5,479 nucleotides of DNA from CAZAQV01 sp964487255 (GTDB lineage Bacteria > Myxococcota_A > Polyangia > Polyangiales > CAZAQV01). Each line of letters starts with the position of its first letter. The stretch's first letter is position 1. The notes beneath the pieces were generated by a model, which ran no database searches, had not been told where the DNA came from, and was given only the letters and a program-made list of their open reading frames with translations. Positions 1 to 5,401 of this stretch are shown piece by piece. The position numbers and the translations under genes are program-made. The stretch is taken from the NCBI GenBank assembly GCA_964487255.1, contig CAZAQV010000077.1, positions 1-5,479 on the forward strand. Direction: 5' to 3'.

Positions 1-31
1 CCTGCCGGCCTAAGACCCAAGGCCACCTAAC
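1..31 (-). other. 5' edge of a further cassette (truncated by the window)
   Basis: On the minus strand the core GTTAGGT (31-25) closes the attC of cassette D and opens the next cassette. Only 24 bp of it are in the window. No start codon is visible in this piece, so nothing can be said about its gene. Confidence 0.6.
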
Positions 32-187
32 GGCTCGCGCTTCGGGTGCGCGAGCCTCGTGTTTGAGGGGCTCGGGGCACCCAGGTCACGATAGCGCCTA
101 GCCTACTGTCACCGCGAGTCCACCAGTGCCGACGCGGTCGTTCTCCTTCCCCCCTGCCCCCCGCGCACCCGCAAGCGCTAGTTAGAC
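25..187 (-). repeat. attC recombination site of cassette D (163 bp)
   Basis: The site is bounded by ACCTAAC (25-31) and GTTAGAC (181-187), both fitting RYYYAAC and GTTRRRY. The arms pair over 16 bp: 37-52 with 162-178, leaving one unpaired base (C172) in the arm next to the gene, the side where attC sites usually carry extrahelical bases. This supports reading the site on the minus strand, in line with the genes. The stop codon of the preceding gene is 7 bp away (stop 197-195). The body closely resembles the sites at 1360 and 5402. The left arm also folds on itself (32-40 with 48-56). Confidence 0.88.
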
Positions 188-194
188 TGAGCAA

Positions 195-602
195 CTAGAT
201 GAATAACGGGACTGCAACCATCCCTAAGGCTAGAGTCATCCAGACCATGGGTTCGACGGTCTGGGGTAGTCCTCTTTGATCACTCCACTCGGCAAGCCTT
301 CCTACGTAGAGGTCGCTGAACTGACCACCGTATAGTTTCAGAGCTATGTCTTCCAAGCGATGGAACCGGATAGCGCTCGAACGCTTCGCTATCATCGCGA
401 AGTATTGAGAAAAAATCAGAATCAGCCCCACGGCGATCCTCGGGGTCGGAGGCCACTGCCAGCCGATTGCCAGGACCACCAGCAATGACACGGCAACGAC
501 GCGAGCGACGACCTCTTGAACTAGGGCCGTGCGCTCGGCCGAGGCGATTCGCGTGACGAGCATGTCCTGGAAGGCTGCGGCCCGGACTTCTGATTCACGC
601 AT
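195..602 (-). CDS. three-helix membrane protein, partner of the GTPase, unknown function
   Basis: This 135-residue protein matches no family I recognise. Residues 1-30 are a polar, probably helical segment. Hydrophobic stretches at about 31-48 and 55-72 look like a transmembrane hairpin joined by a short Trp/Pro-rich turn (WQWPPTP). A charged region (73-118) follows, then a third hydrophobic segment (119-135) that ends exactly at the C-terminus. The start ATG lies inside the end of the GTPase gene with an 8 bp overlap, and a GGAG ribosome-binding site (613-610) sits 7 bp upstream, so the two are probably translationally coupled. The stop is 7 bp before the attC. The likely location is the inner membrane, in a complex with or regulated by the GTPase; this is inferred from gene order only. 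Confidence 0.75.
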   Translation of the reverse strand: MRESEVRAAAFQDMLVTRIASAERTALVQEVVARVVAVSLLVVLAIGWQWPPTPRIAVGLILIFSQYFAMIAKRSSAIRFHRLEDIALKLYGGQFSDLYVGRLAEWSDQRGLPQTVEPMVWMTLALGMVAVPLFI

Positions 603-1335
603 CAGGTTTCTCCAGATATTTCAGGGGCTGCGACGCCGAGAGGTCGTTCGCCACACTAAGAATCAGTGCATCTGCATTCAGTTTACCGCCCTCCGACCCA
701 AGGAGCGAGCAGGGCGACACCTCAATTCTCGACAGGCCTGAGGGGGATACCACCGGCCCGAGAACAGCCTCGACCAGTGCGCGCACGGAGGCAACTGCTG
801 TTGCCGCCTCGGATTCCGTGACCAGATCGTCCTTGTTGATCACGACCCTGCACGCCCGAAGCGTCTTCCCGAATCCGTGGTCGGTGCGAAGCAGATCTGC
901 GAGACGACCAAGGAACTCCTCTAGCCAATCTAGATCGACGGTGGGGAAAGCTAAAAAGAGAAGAAGGATGCTTGGGGATTCCTCTTTTACCCACTTCACC
1001 TGGGGCCCGGGATCGAGCTCGCCAGGGAAGTCACGAGTTCTCCGGATGTGCAGCTTCAACCGCGAGTCTTCTTCGACGGTCACCGAGAACGGATCGGAAA
1101 CATGGCGGGTGGGGCCTCCCACCGGACGTTGGTCGGGGAGTCTCCCAAACTGGAGGTAGTTGAGAAAACTCGTTTTCCCAACCCTCTTGGGACCCATGAC
1201 GCACATGACCGATCCGCGAAGGGCGACCATCAGCTTCTTCCCGGCCCGCGGAACTTGGCTTCCCGCCCATTTCAGGGCGGCAAGGGCAAGACCGCCGACT
1301 ACCGTCGCCGCAAATGCAATCTGAAAGGCCGTCAC
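595..1335 (-). CDS. membrane-anchored small GTPase (TRAFAC-like P-loop protein)
   Basis: This is a 246-residue P-loop GTPase. Residues 4-21 are a hydrophobic helix, probably a membrane anchor that leaves the G domain in the cytoplasm. G1/Walker A is GPKRVGKTS (48-56); T76 may be the G2 threonine; G3 is DFPG (102-105); G4 is NKDD (167-170), which indicates guanine specificity; a weak G5 is SPCS (207-210). The anchor plus single G domain recalls SRP-receptor-beta/Arf-like architecture, but I cannot assign a family. G3 has Glu (DFPGE) after the Gly, so the usual catalytic Gln is absent and hydrolysis may be slow or assisted. Translation starts at GTG (1335), chosen because a G-rich ribosome-binding site (1346-1341) lies 5 bp upstream and the cassette core just beyond. 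It overlaps the downstream membrane-protein gene by 8 bp. Confidence 0.88.
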   Translation of the reverse strand: MTAFQIAFAATVVGGLALAALKWAGSQVPRAGKKLMVALRGSVMCVMGPKRVGKTSFLNYLQFGRLPDQRPVGGPTRHVSDPFSVTVEEDSRLKLHIRRTRDFPGELDPGPQVKWVKEESPSILLLFLAFPTVDLDWLEEFLGRLADLLRTDHGFGKTLRACRVVINKDDLVTESEAATAVASVRALVEAVLGPVVSPSGLSRIEVSPCSLLGSEGGKLNADALILSVANDLSASQPLKYLEKPDA

Positions 1336-1340
1336 AGATT

Positions 1341-1346
1341 CCCCCC
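1341..1346 (-). promoter_or_regulatory. ribosome-binding site fixing the GTG start of the GTPase
   Basis: A run of six G on the minus strand lies 5 bp before the GTG at 1335. It falls between the attC core (1366-1360) and the gene, which leaves no room for a longer protein within the cassette. Confidence 0.55.
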
Positions 1347-1359
1347 GGTGGTTCGCTCA

Positions 1360-1524
1360 GTCTAACGGCTCGCGCTTCGGGTGGCGCGAGCCTCACGGTC
1401 AATGGGCTCAGGTCACCCACGTCAGGATAGCGCCTAGCCTACCGCCACCGCGAGACCACGGGGTGCGGAGACGGTCGTTCTCCTTCCGCCCCGCCTCCCG
1501 CGCACCCGCAAGCGCCAGTTAGAC
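1360..1524 (-). repeat. attC recombination site of cassette C (165 bp)
   Basis: The boundaries are GTCTAAC (1360-1366) and GTTAGAC (1518-1524). Arms 1372-1388 and 1499-1515 are complementary apart from single bulges. By eye the whole site is roughly four-fifths identical to the site at 25-187, with long shared blocks such as the ends, the central GATAGCGCCTAGCCTAC and a GGTCGTTCTCCTTCC block. The stop codon of the TIR-like gene is 8 bp from it. It carries the same internal hairpin (1367-1375 with 1384-1392), but with an 8-base loop instead of 7. Confidence 0.88.
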
Positions 1525-2404
1525 AACCAGACTTAAAAGGGGAGGTCATCGGCGTCTATCGCGTTTAGTCGCAGACCGCTCTCGACCAGAGCACCGAGAA
1601 AGTCCACCAGCGGTATACCTCCGGAGATGTGGCACTTCACATCTAGGTCGCTGGGATACGAGGTTGTTTGGACAGAGAATTGCGTGATTGTACCTAGCGT
1701 CTGGAGAAGCTTCCTAAGCCTCTCCACCTGCTCCCTGGTGCCGCCGACTGTGACCTTCACGTTCACCACGTTTCCAGCTTCGGCCAGCGGAACCGATACT
1801 CTGGACCTCCCCCCTGCGCCTTCACGGACAGAGCGGATCAGATGCTCGAGTTGATCTAGTCGCTCAATGACATACCCCTGGGCGTCCCGCGGCTCGACGT
1901 CCCGCATCACGGCACCTTGAATGGCGCGGTATATGGGGTTGTCCGGTGCTTGGTCCTCCAACGCTTCCTCTGCGGCGTTTCGCAGGCGCACGCTTAAGTC
2001 CTTAACTCCCGCCATGTCGTTGACATAGAAAAGAGTGCGCTCGTCGGCGATATCGAAGGGGAGCTTGGTGCCTTGCTCGGCTAGGGACACGGTGGGAAGT
2101 CGCTTCGCATGTCGGACTGCGAGCTCGTACATCACGTTCGGGTTCAAGCCAGTGAGATCCGCCACGACCAAGTCTGCCGAGATTAGTCGCTCGATTATCT
2201 GACTAGTGATCGACCCTGACTTCGATATTCTATGAGCGATCGACACACTCAAGTCTAGCGTCTCTAGAGTGGGCTCAATCACCGCATCCAGAAGGCCGTC
2301 CGTCGCACGGCGCGCTGTCGATGTGTCACCTCCGATCGGCGCGATAACGAAGCAACTCCGCTTCTTGTCGTTTGCCATCCTCTGCCTGCTCACGGGTTGT
2401 CTAA
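1366..2404 (-). mobile_element. integron gene cassette C (TIR-like protein)
   Basis: A unit of about 1039 bp lies between core sites GTTAGAC (2405-2399) and GTTAGAC (1366-1360). It contains one gene filling almost the whole cassette, with 20 bp before the start codon and 8 bp between stop and attC. This is the classic compact cassette layout. No promoter fits in the leader. Confidence 0.8.
1533..2378 (-). CDS. TIR-like / nucleoside deoxyribosyltransferase-like protein with C-terminal alpha/beta domain
   Basis: This is a 281-residue soluble protein. Residues 7-120 carry the pattern of bacterial TIR-like/NDT-like nucleotide-binding domains: a first strand CFVIAPIG (9-16), an RxxxDG segment (23-28), SGSIT (54-58), a strand with ADLVVADLTG (68-77), and NPNVMYELAVRHA (79-91). 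Glu85 in the YEL motif is the likely catalytic acid of this fold, which in relatives acts on N-glycosidic bonds of nucleotides, including NAD. LPFDI (106-110) closes the domain. Residues 125-190 are helical. Residues 203-275 look like a beta-alpha-beta-beta-alpha-beta unit, perhaps a ligand-sensing domain. The start at 2378 is preferred over an in-frame start at 2441, which would lie inside the neighbouring attC. NAD or nucleotide hydrolysis, and a role in phage defence, are inferences. Confidence 0.85.
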   Translation of the reverse strand: MANDKKRSCFVIAPIGGDTSTARRATDGLLDAVIEPTLETLDLSVSIAHRISKSGSITSQIIERLISADLVVADLTGLNPNVMYELAVRHAKRLPTVSLAEQGTKLPFDIADERTLFYVNDMAGVKDLSVRLRNAAEEALEDQAPDNPIYRAIQGAVMRDVEPRDAQGYVIERLDQLEHLIRSVREGAGGRSRVSVPLAEAGNVVNVKVTVGGTREQVERLRKLLQTLGTITQFSVQTTSYPSDLDVKCHISGGIPLVDFLGALVESGLRLNAIDADDLPF

Positions 2405-2573
2405 CATCATTTGGGATTCTGCTGTGGACCTGCCGGCCCACGGATCCTCAGACTAGGCGCTCACCTACCCGCCCGTCCACCGGCACGGCTAGGCGGAGCC
2501 GGTGCCGAGGAGGCTCAAGGGCTCAGCCGAAGCACCCTCTCGACCGCTCCACAGCAGGAATCCCTTGTTAGGC
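2399..2573 (-). repeat. attC recombination site of cassette B (175 bp, divergent type)
   Basis: The boundaries are GTCTAAC (2399-2405) and GTTAGGC (2567-2573). The arm GGGATTCTGCTGTGGA (2413-2428) pairs with 2548-2564 except for one extra G at about 2558, again in the arm on the gene side of the minus-strand reading. Inside, CACCGGC and GCCGGTG form a second stem. The body shares no clear similarity with the other three sites, so this cassette comes from a different lineage. The lipoprotein gene that should precede it is now about 1.4 kb away because of an inserted IS. Confidence 0.85.
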
Positions 2574-2593
2574 CGTGAGCGGGTCCGACCAAG

Positions 2594-2634
2594 GGACGTC
2601 GTTTACAGCTGAGTCAACAGACATGGTTTACAGT
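2594..2634 (+). repeat. left terminal inverted repeat of the IS
   Basis: It starts GGACGTCGTTTACAG and is complementary to 3864-3904. The GTTTACAG motif occurs at 2601-2608 and again at 2626-2633. Confidence 0.85.
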
Positions 2635-2645
2635 CGGTGCCTCAC

Positions 2646-2651
2646 AGGAGG
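2646..2651 (+). promoter_or_regulatory. Shine-Dalgarno site deciding the transposase start
   Basis: A perfect AGGAGG lies 6 bp before the ATG at 2658. It would fall inside the coding sequence if the in-frame GTG at 2637 were used, so the ATG is preferred. Confidence 0.75.
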
Positions 2652-2657
2652 TGGCCG

Positions 2658-3884
2658 ATGCCGTTCGAGGAGATCCATGTCGTGGAGGAACGGAGACGAT
2701 TCGTTCTGGAGGTTCAGCGAAGCCTGAGGAGCTTCAGCGCGGTGTGCCAGCGTTACGGCATCAGCAGGCCCACGGGCTACAAGTGGCTGAAACGATGGGA
2801 GAGGGAAGGGCCGCCCGGTCTGGAGGATCGGTCCTCCCGGCCTCGGAGCTCACCGTGGACGACGCCAGACCAGGTGGTGGAGGCGATCCTCGGGGTTCGG
2901 CGGGCGCATGAGGACTACGGGGCCAAGAAGATCATCTGGTACCTCGAGCGGCACCGGCCCGAGCTGGCGCTGCCGTCGCGCACCACGGTCCACAACATCC
3001 TGCTGCGCCACGGCCTGGTGCCCAAGCGGCGCAAGCGTCTGCGTCGGTGGCATCCGGGGCGGCCCGACACCTTCGCGGCAGAAGCGAACGACACCTGGTC
3101 CGCGGACTTCAAGGGGGAGTTCCCGACGCGGGACGGGGAGCTCTGCTACCCGCTCACCGTCCAGGACATGTACTCCCGATTCGTCCTCGACTGCCGTGGG
3201 CGGCCCAACGTCCGAACCGCTGGAGTCTTCCCCGCATTCGCCCGGCTCTTCAGGGACTTCGGCTTGCCGCGGCGGATCCGAACGGACAACGGGACGCCCT
3301 TCGCGACCAATACTCTGGGGCGCCTGTCGCGGCTCTCGATCTGGTTCATTCAGCTTGGGATCGTGCCCCAGCTCATCGAGCCTGGGTGCCCCCAGCAGAA
3401 CGGCAAGCACGAGAACATGCACCGGGTGCTCAAGCGGCAAGCCACCCGGCCGCCTCGGGCCAACCTCCGGTGCCAGCAGCGGGCCTTCAACGACTTCTGC
3501 GCCGAGTACAACCACGTCCGGCCTCACGAGGCCCTGAACGGTGCAGTGCCCGCAGATCTCTACGAGCCCTCACCCCGGCCCTACCCCAAGGATCTCCCAC
3601 CCGTCACCTACCCAGGCCACTTCGAGACGCGCCTGGTTTCCTTCAACGGAGGGATTCGCTGGTACACCGACCGCATCCTCGTCAGCACCCTGCTCGCCGG
3701 CCACCAGATCGGACTCGAAGAAATTGACCACGGCCTCTTCAACGTCTACTTCGGTCCCGTCTGGCTCGGCCATTTCTACGAAGCCAAACGCCTGATTCTC
3801 GACTCCCCCGATCCCCGGAGGAGGAGCAAGCAGAGGTCCGGCGGCACCCAAAAAGGACGGCGAACTGTAAAGAAGGTCCGTTGA
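2658..3884 (+). CDS. IS481-family transposase (DDE)
   Basis: This 408-residue enzyme cuts and joins the ends of its own insertion sequence. Residues 10-60 form a helix-turn-helix of the kind that reads the terminal repeats (SFSAVCQRYGISRPTGYKWLKRW, split at 25-47). Residues 75-130 form a second DNA-binding region with YGAKKI and the basic run PKRRKR. The catalytic core follows, with D150 (ADFKG), D210 (RTDNG) and E252 (QNGKHEN); 41 residues separate the last two. The family motif HVRPHEALN lies further on, and the C-terminus is strongly basic. The length is usual for long IS481 members. The gene stops 20 bp inside the right terminal repeat region and no frameshift is seen, so it may be active. 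Transcription runs opposite to all cassette genes. Confidence 0.92.
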   Translation: MPFEEIHVVEERRRFVLEVQRSLRSFSAVCQRYGISRPTGYKWLKRWEREGPPGLEDRSSRPRSSPWTTPDQVVEAILGVRRAHEDYGAKKIIWYLERHRPELALPSRTTVHNILLRHGLVPKRRKRLRRWHPGRPDTFAAEANDTWSADFKGEFPTRDGELCYPLTVQDMYSRFVLDCRGRPNVRTAGVFPAFARLFRDFGLPRRIRTDNGTPFATNTLGRLSRLSIWFIQLGIVPQLIEPGCPQQNGKHENMHRVLKRQATRPPRANLRCQQRAFNDFCAEYNHVRPHEALNGAVPADLYEPSPRPYPKDLPPVTYPGHFETRLVSFNGGIRWYTDRILVSTLLAGHQIGLEEIDHGLFNVYFGPVWLGHFYEAKRLILDSPDPRRRSKQRSGGTQKGRRTVKKVR

Positions 3885-3904
3885 CTCTACTGTAAACGAC
3901 GTCC
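3864..3904 (+). repeat. right terminal inverted repeat of the IS
   Basis: It is the complement of 2594-2634 and ends CTGTAAACGACGTCC. The inner motif copy is CTGTAAAG (3865-3872) and the outer copy CTGTAAAC (3890-3897). The last codons of the transposase lie inside it. Confidence 0.85.
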
Positions 3905-3920
3905 TCAGCCTAGCCTGAGG
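3903..3920. repeat. small perfect palindrome abutting the IS right end
   Basis: CCTCAG (3903-3908) pairs with CTGAGG (3915-3920) around the loop CCTAGC. The first bases overlap the outer IS end, so part of the stem may have formed on insertion. No T-run follows, so it is not a typical terminator. Confidence 0.5.
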
Positions 3921-3942
3921 GGCCTAGGCGCGACCATTCTCT

Positions 3943-3969
3943 ATCCAACAAGGGAGTGGCTTGTTTAAA
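3943..3969. repeat. short inverted repeat resembling attC ends
   Basis: AACAAG (3947-3952) pairs with CTTGTT (3960-3965) around a 7-base loop. The left half reads ATCCAAC, which fits RYYYAAC, followed by AAGGG as in the divergent attC arm (CCCTTGTTAGGC, 2562-2573, as complement). The right half GTTTAAA only partly fits GTTRRRY. It could be a degenerate, internally deleted attC or a chance hairpin in the 3' untranslated region of the lipoprotein gene. Confidence 0.35.
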
Positions 3970-3989
3970 AGGGACGCGCGACAAGCGCA

Positions 3990-5279
3990 CTACCTCCTCA
4001 CGCACTGGGGTGTCCCGCTCTCCGTCGCCGGGTTGCCGAGCTCTGCCGAAGGCCGCTCGCCAACGAAGATGCCACAAATCAGTTGTGGGTCCTTGACGTG
4101 CGTAGACACGGCCGACCACCCATCGGTCGTCGGCGGCGGGATTACCACCTGAACGTCTGGGTGGGGCCTGAACCCATGATGGGGTCGCAGGTACGTGGCG
4201 ACTCCCGCTGGCATATTAGCCCGATGTTGGTACCAGTACTCCATCTGGTCATATTCCAACTGTGTGAGAGTGCTGGTCGCCCAGAGTTCGTCTAGCCGTG
4301 CCCCGTGTTGGATATCTGTCGCAAGGCTATCGTCGGGAGGAGTTCGTCGGAGGGATTCAATGTTATCAAGTTCCACATAGCGCGGCACCCAATCTACAGC
4401 GTCAAGAGAATCGGGGTGGGCGAACCACGTGGCCCAGGCCTCGGAGGCCTGTTCGGTGGACACCCTTCGGTAACCGCTCGCCGACGGGGCTGAGACAACG
4501 GTGCGCCCAAGGCCTTCCTTGCTCCAAGCCAAGAGTTCTAGTCCAGCGCAGAGGCCTTCTGCCCCAACTAGCCGGATTCCACCGAGGGATCTGTCAGGCC
4601 GGAGTTCGATGGCCGTGTCTGGATACGCGGCGGCTGTAGTAGCCGGACTGCGACTAAAGAAGCGACGTAGGAGCGGGCGTTTCCCAACGCCCGGAGCTTC
4701 CGCCCGTTGCCTGCAGAGGGGGTCCCGGCCGCCCACCATCTTCTCAATGGGATCGTCATCGCCGGCCGTCGATGCGGCATTGACGCCGGCCGACCGCCCG
4801 ACACTCGCCTCGTTGAGGGACTGCTCGGTCAGATAGGTTTGGAGCGACGACATCCTCCAACCAGCCGCTGTCTTGGTAAACCCCGCCGTGCCGATCACGC
4901 GGGCCGGCCGGAGTTCATCCGTCCGCCAACGCGCGGTGCCGATGTCGCGGAAGACCGCCAGGCCTTGAGGATCAGCGATGTGGCCGGACTGGATGCCCTT
5001 GATCAGGGCCCCCCCATACATGCTTCGCTCGAGACCTCCGGAAACGAGTAGGGTCACCGGGCCCCGCGGTTTGAGCAGTGCCTCGTATTCCACCTCGTAC
5101 CGATGGGCGCTTCCGCCGCCGGGAGGGTACTCGACACCGTTCAGTCGCTTCACTTCCGCGACATCGACGATCTCGCCGTACTCGGCTTCAAGGGCACGAG
5201 ACACTTCGGAGGTTCTCGGCGCGCCTGTACACGCGGCCAACGCTAGACCCAGGAGCATCAACAGACAGGCATTCCGCAT
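3990..5279 (-). CDS. putative lipoprotein with C-terminal type IV pilin-like domain
   Basis: This 429-residue protein has a lipoprotein signal: hydrophobic residues 5-16 and lipobox LAAC (14-17), with Cys17 as the lipidated residue, so it should be exported and anchored in a membrane. Residues 24-155 form an alpha/beta domain (SRALEAEYG, then RYEVEYEALL, ending KTAAGWRMS) like those of many uncharacterised lipoproteins. Residues 160-320 are a low-similarity middle region with Cys189 and Cys244. Residues 326-426 resemble the globular half of a type IV pilin or pseudopilin: a helix with WYQH, then HPDVQVVI, DGWSAVSTH, CGIFVG and a final Cys (402 and 426, a likely disulfide), but without the pilin N-terminal helix. 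The start is supported by GAGG about 6 bp upstream. Function is unknown. Its attC is displaced by an IS. Confidence 0.78.
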   Translation of the reverse strand: MRNACLLMLLGLALAACTGAPRTSEVSRALEAEYGEIVDVAEVKRLNGVEYPPGGGSAHRYEVEYEALLKPRGPVTLLVSGGLERSMYGGALIKGIQSGHIADPQGLAVFRDIGTARWRTDELRPARVIGTAGFTKTAAGWRMSSLQTYLTEQSLNEASVGRSAGVNAASTAGDDDPIEKMVGGRDPLCRQRAEAPGVGKRPLLRRFFSRSPATTAAAYPDTAIELRPDRSLGGIRLVGAEGLCAGLELLAWSKEGLGRTVVSAPSASGYRRVSTEQASEAWATWFAHPDSLDAVDWVPRYVELDNIESLRRTPPDDSLATDIQHGARLDELWATSTLTQLEYDQMEYWYQHRANMPAGVATYLRPHHGFRPHPDVQVVIPPPTTDGWSAVSTHVKDPQLICGIFVGERPSAELGNPATESGTPQCVRR

Positions 5280-5401
5280 TTTGACCTCGCGAGTGCAGGT
5301 AATCCCACCAACGCGCCCCTATCAATTATCGCCCCCTTGCCGGCGCGCAATCCCGCATGAGCTTGTTCACAACCTCCCCAGGCCCATACACGGAGCTCAC
5401 G
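5280..5401 (-). promoter_or_regulatory. 122 bp leader of cassette B with possible promoter
   Basis: The other two cassettes have only 20-24 bp before their start codons, so this leader is long. On the minus strand GATAAT (5330-5325) matches the -10 consensus at five of six positions and is followed by an AT-rich stretch in otherwise GC-rich DNA. No good -35 box is seen at 16-18 bp; TTGCGC is closest but poorly spaced. A private promoter is plausible, not shown. Confidence 0.3.

Larger units (their letters stand above)
31..1365 (-). mobile_element. integron gene cassette D (GTPase + membrane protein)
   Basis: The ends are placed at the G/TT cleavage point of two successive core sites (GTTAGAC at 1366-1360 and GTTAGGT at 31-25), giving a unit of about 1335 bp. 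It holds two overlapping genes and one attC. Only 24 bp separate the core from the first start codon, so there is little room for a private promoter; transcription probably comes from upstream cassettes or a distant array promoter. Two-gene cassettes are less common than single-gene ones. Confidence 0.8.
2594..3904 (+). mobile_element. IS481-family insertion sequence, complete
   Basis: One transposase gene is framed by terminal inverted repeats 2594-2634 and 3864-3904, which match at 35 of 41 positions by eye, with the outer 15 bases identical. Each end holds two copies of the TTTACAG motif whose starts are 25 bp apart, probably transposase binding sites. The outermost GACGTC is palindromic, so it may belong to the repeat or may be a 6 bp target duplication (2595-2600 and 3898-3903); in the second case the element is 2601-3897. 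It lies between the lipoprotein stop codon and its attC. The transposase appears intact. Confidence 0.88.

Noticed and set aside
32..56. Rho-independent terminator at the attC hairpin
   Set aside because: The stem is strong but neither strand has a T-run after it, and the element recurs as part of the attC sites.
818..1420. Several open frames overlapping the GTPase gene
   Set aside because: Only the frame with the P-loop, DFPG and NKDD motifs is convincing; one of the others also runs into the attC.
2376..2441. Upstream in-frame start at 2441 for the TIR-like protein
   Set aside because: The extra 21 residues would be encoded inside the attC arm and across the cassette core; the protein family pattern begins right after the start at 2378.
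25..2573. CRISPR array from the repeated blocks
   Set aside because: The repeats are 163-175 bp, palindromic and separated by whole genes, with no short regular spacers.
2637..2657. GTG start at 2637 for the transposase
   Set aside because: The perfect AGGAGG at 2646-2651 would lie inside the coding region; it is ideally placed for the ATG at 2658.
2850..3537. Long open frames on both strands overlapping the transposase
   Set aside because: They are out-of-frame shadows in GC-rich DNA, with Arg/Pro/Ser-rich or low-complexity translations and no motif; the transposase frame explains the region.
2594..3904. Composite transposon carrying the neighbouring genes
   Set aside because: Only one IS copy is present in the window, and the flanking gene boundaries are attC sites.
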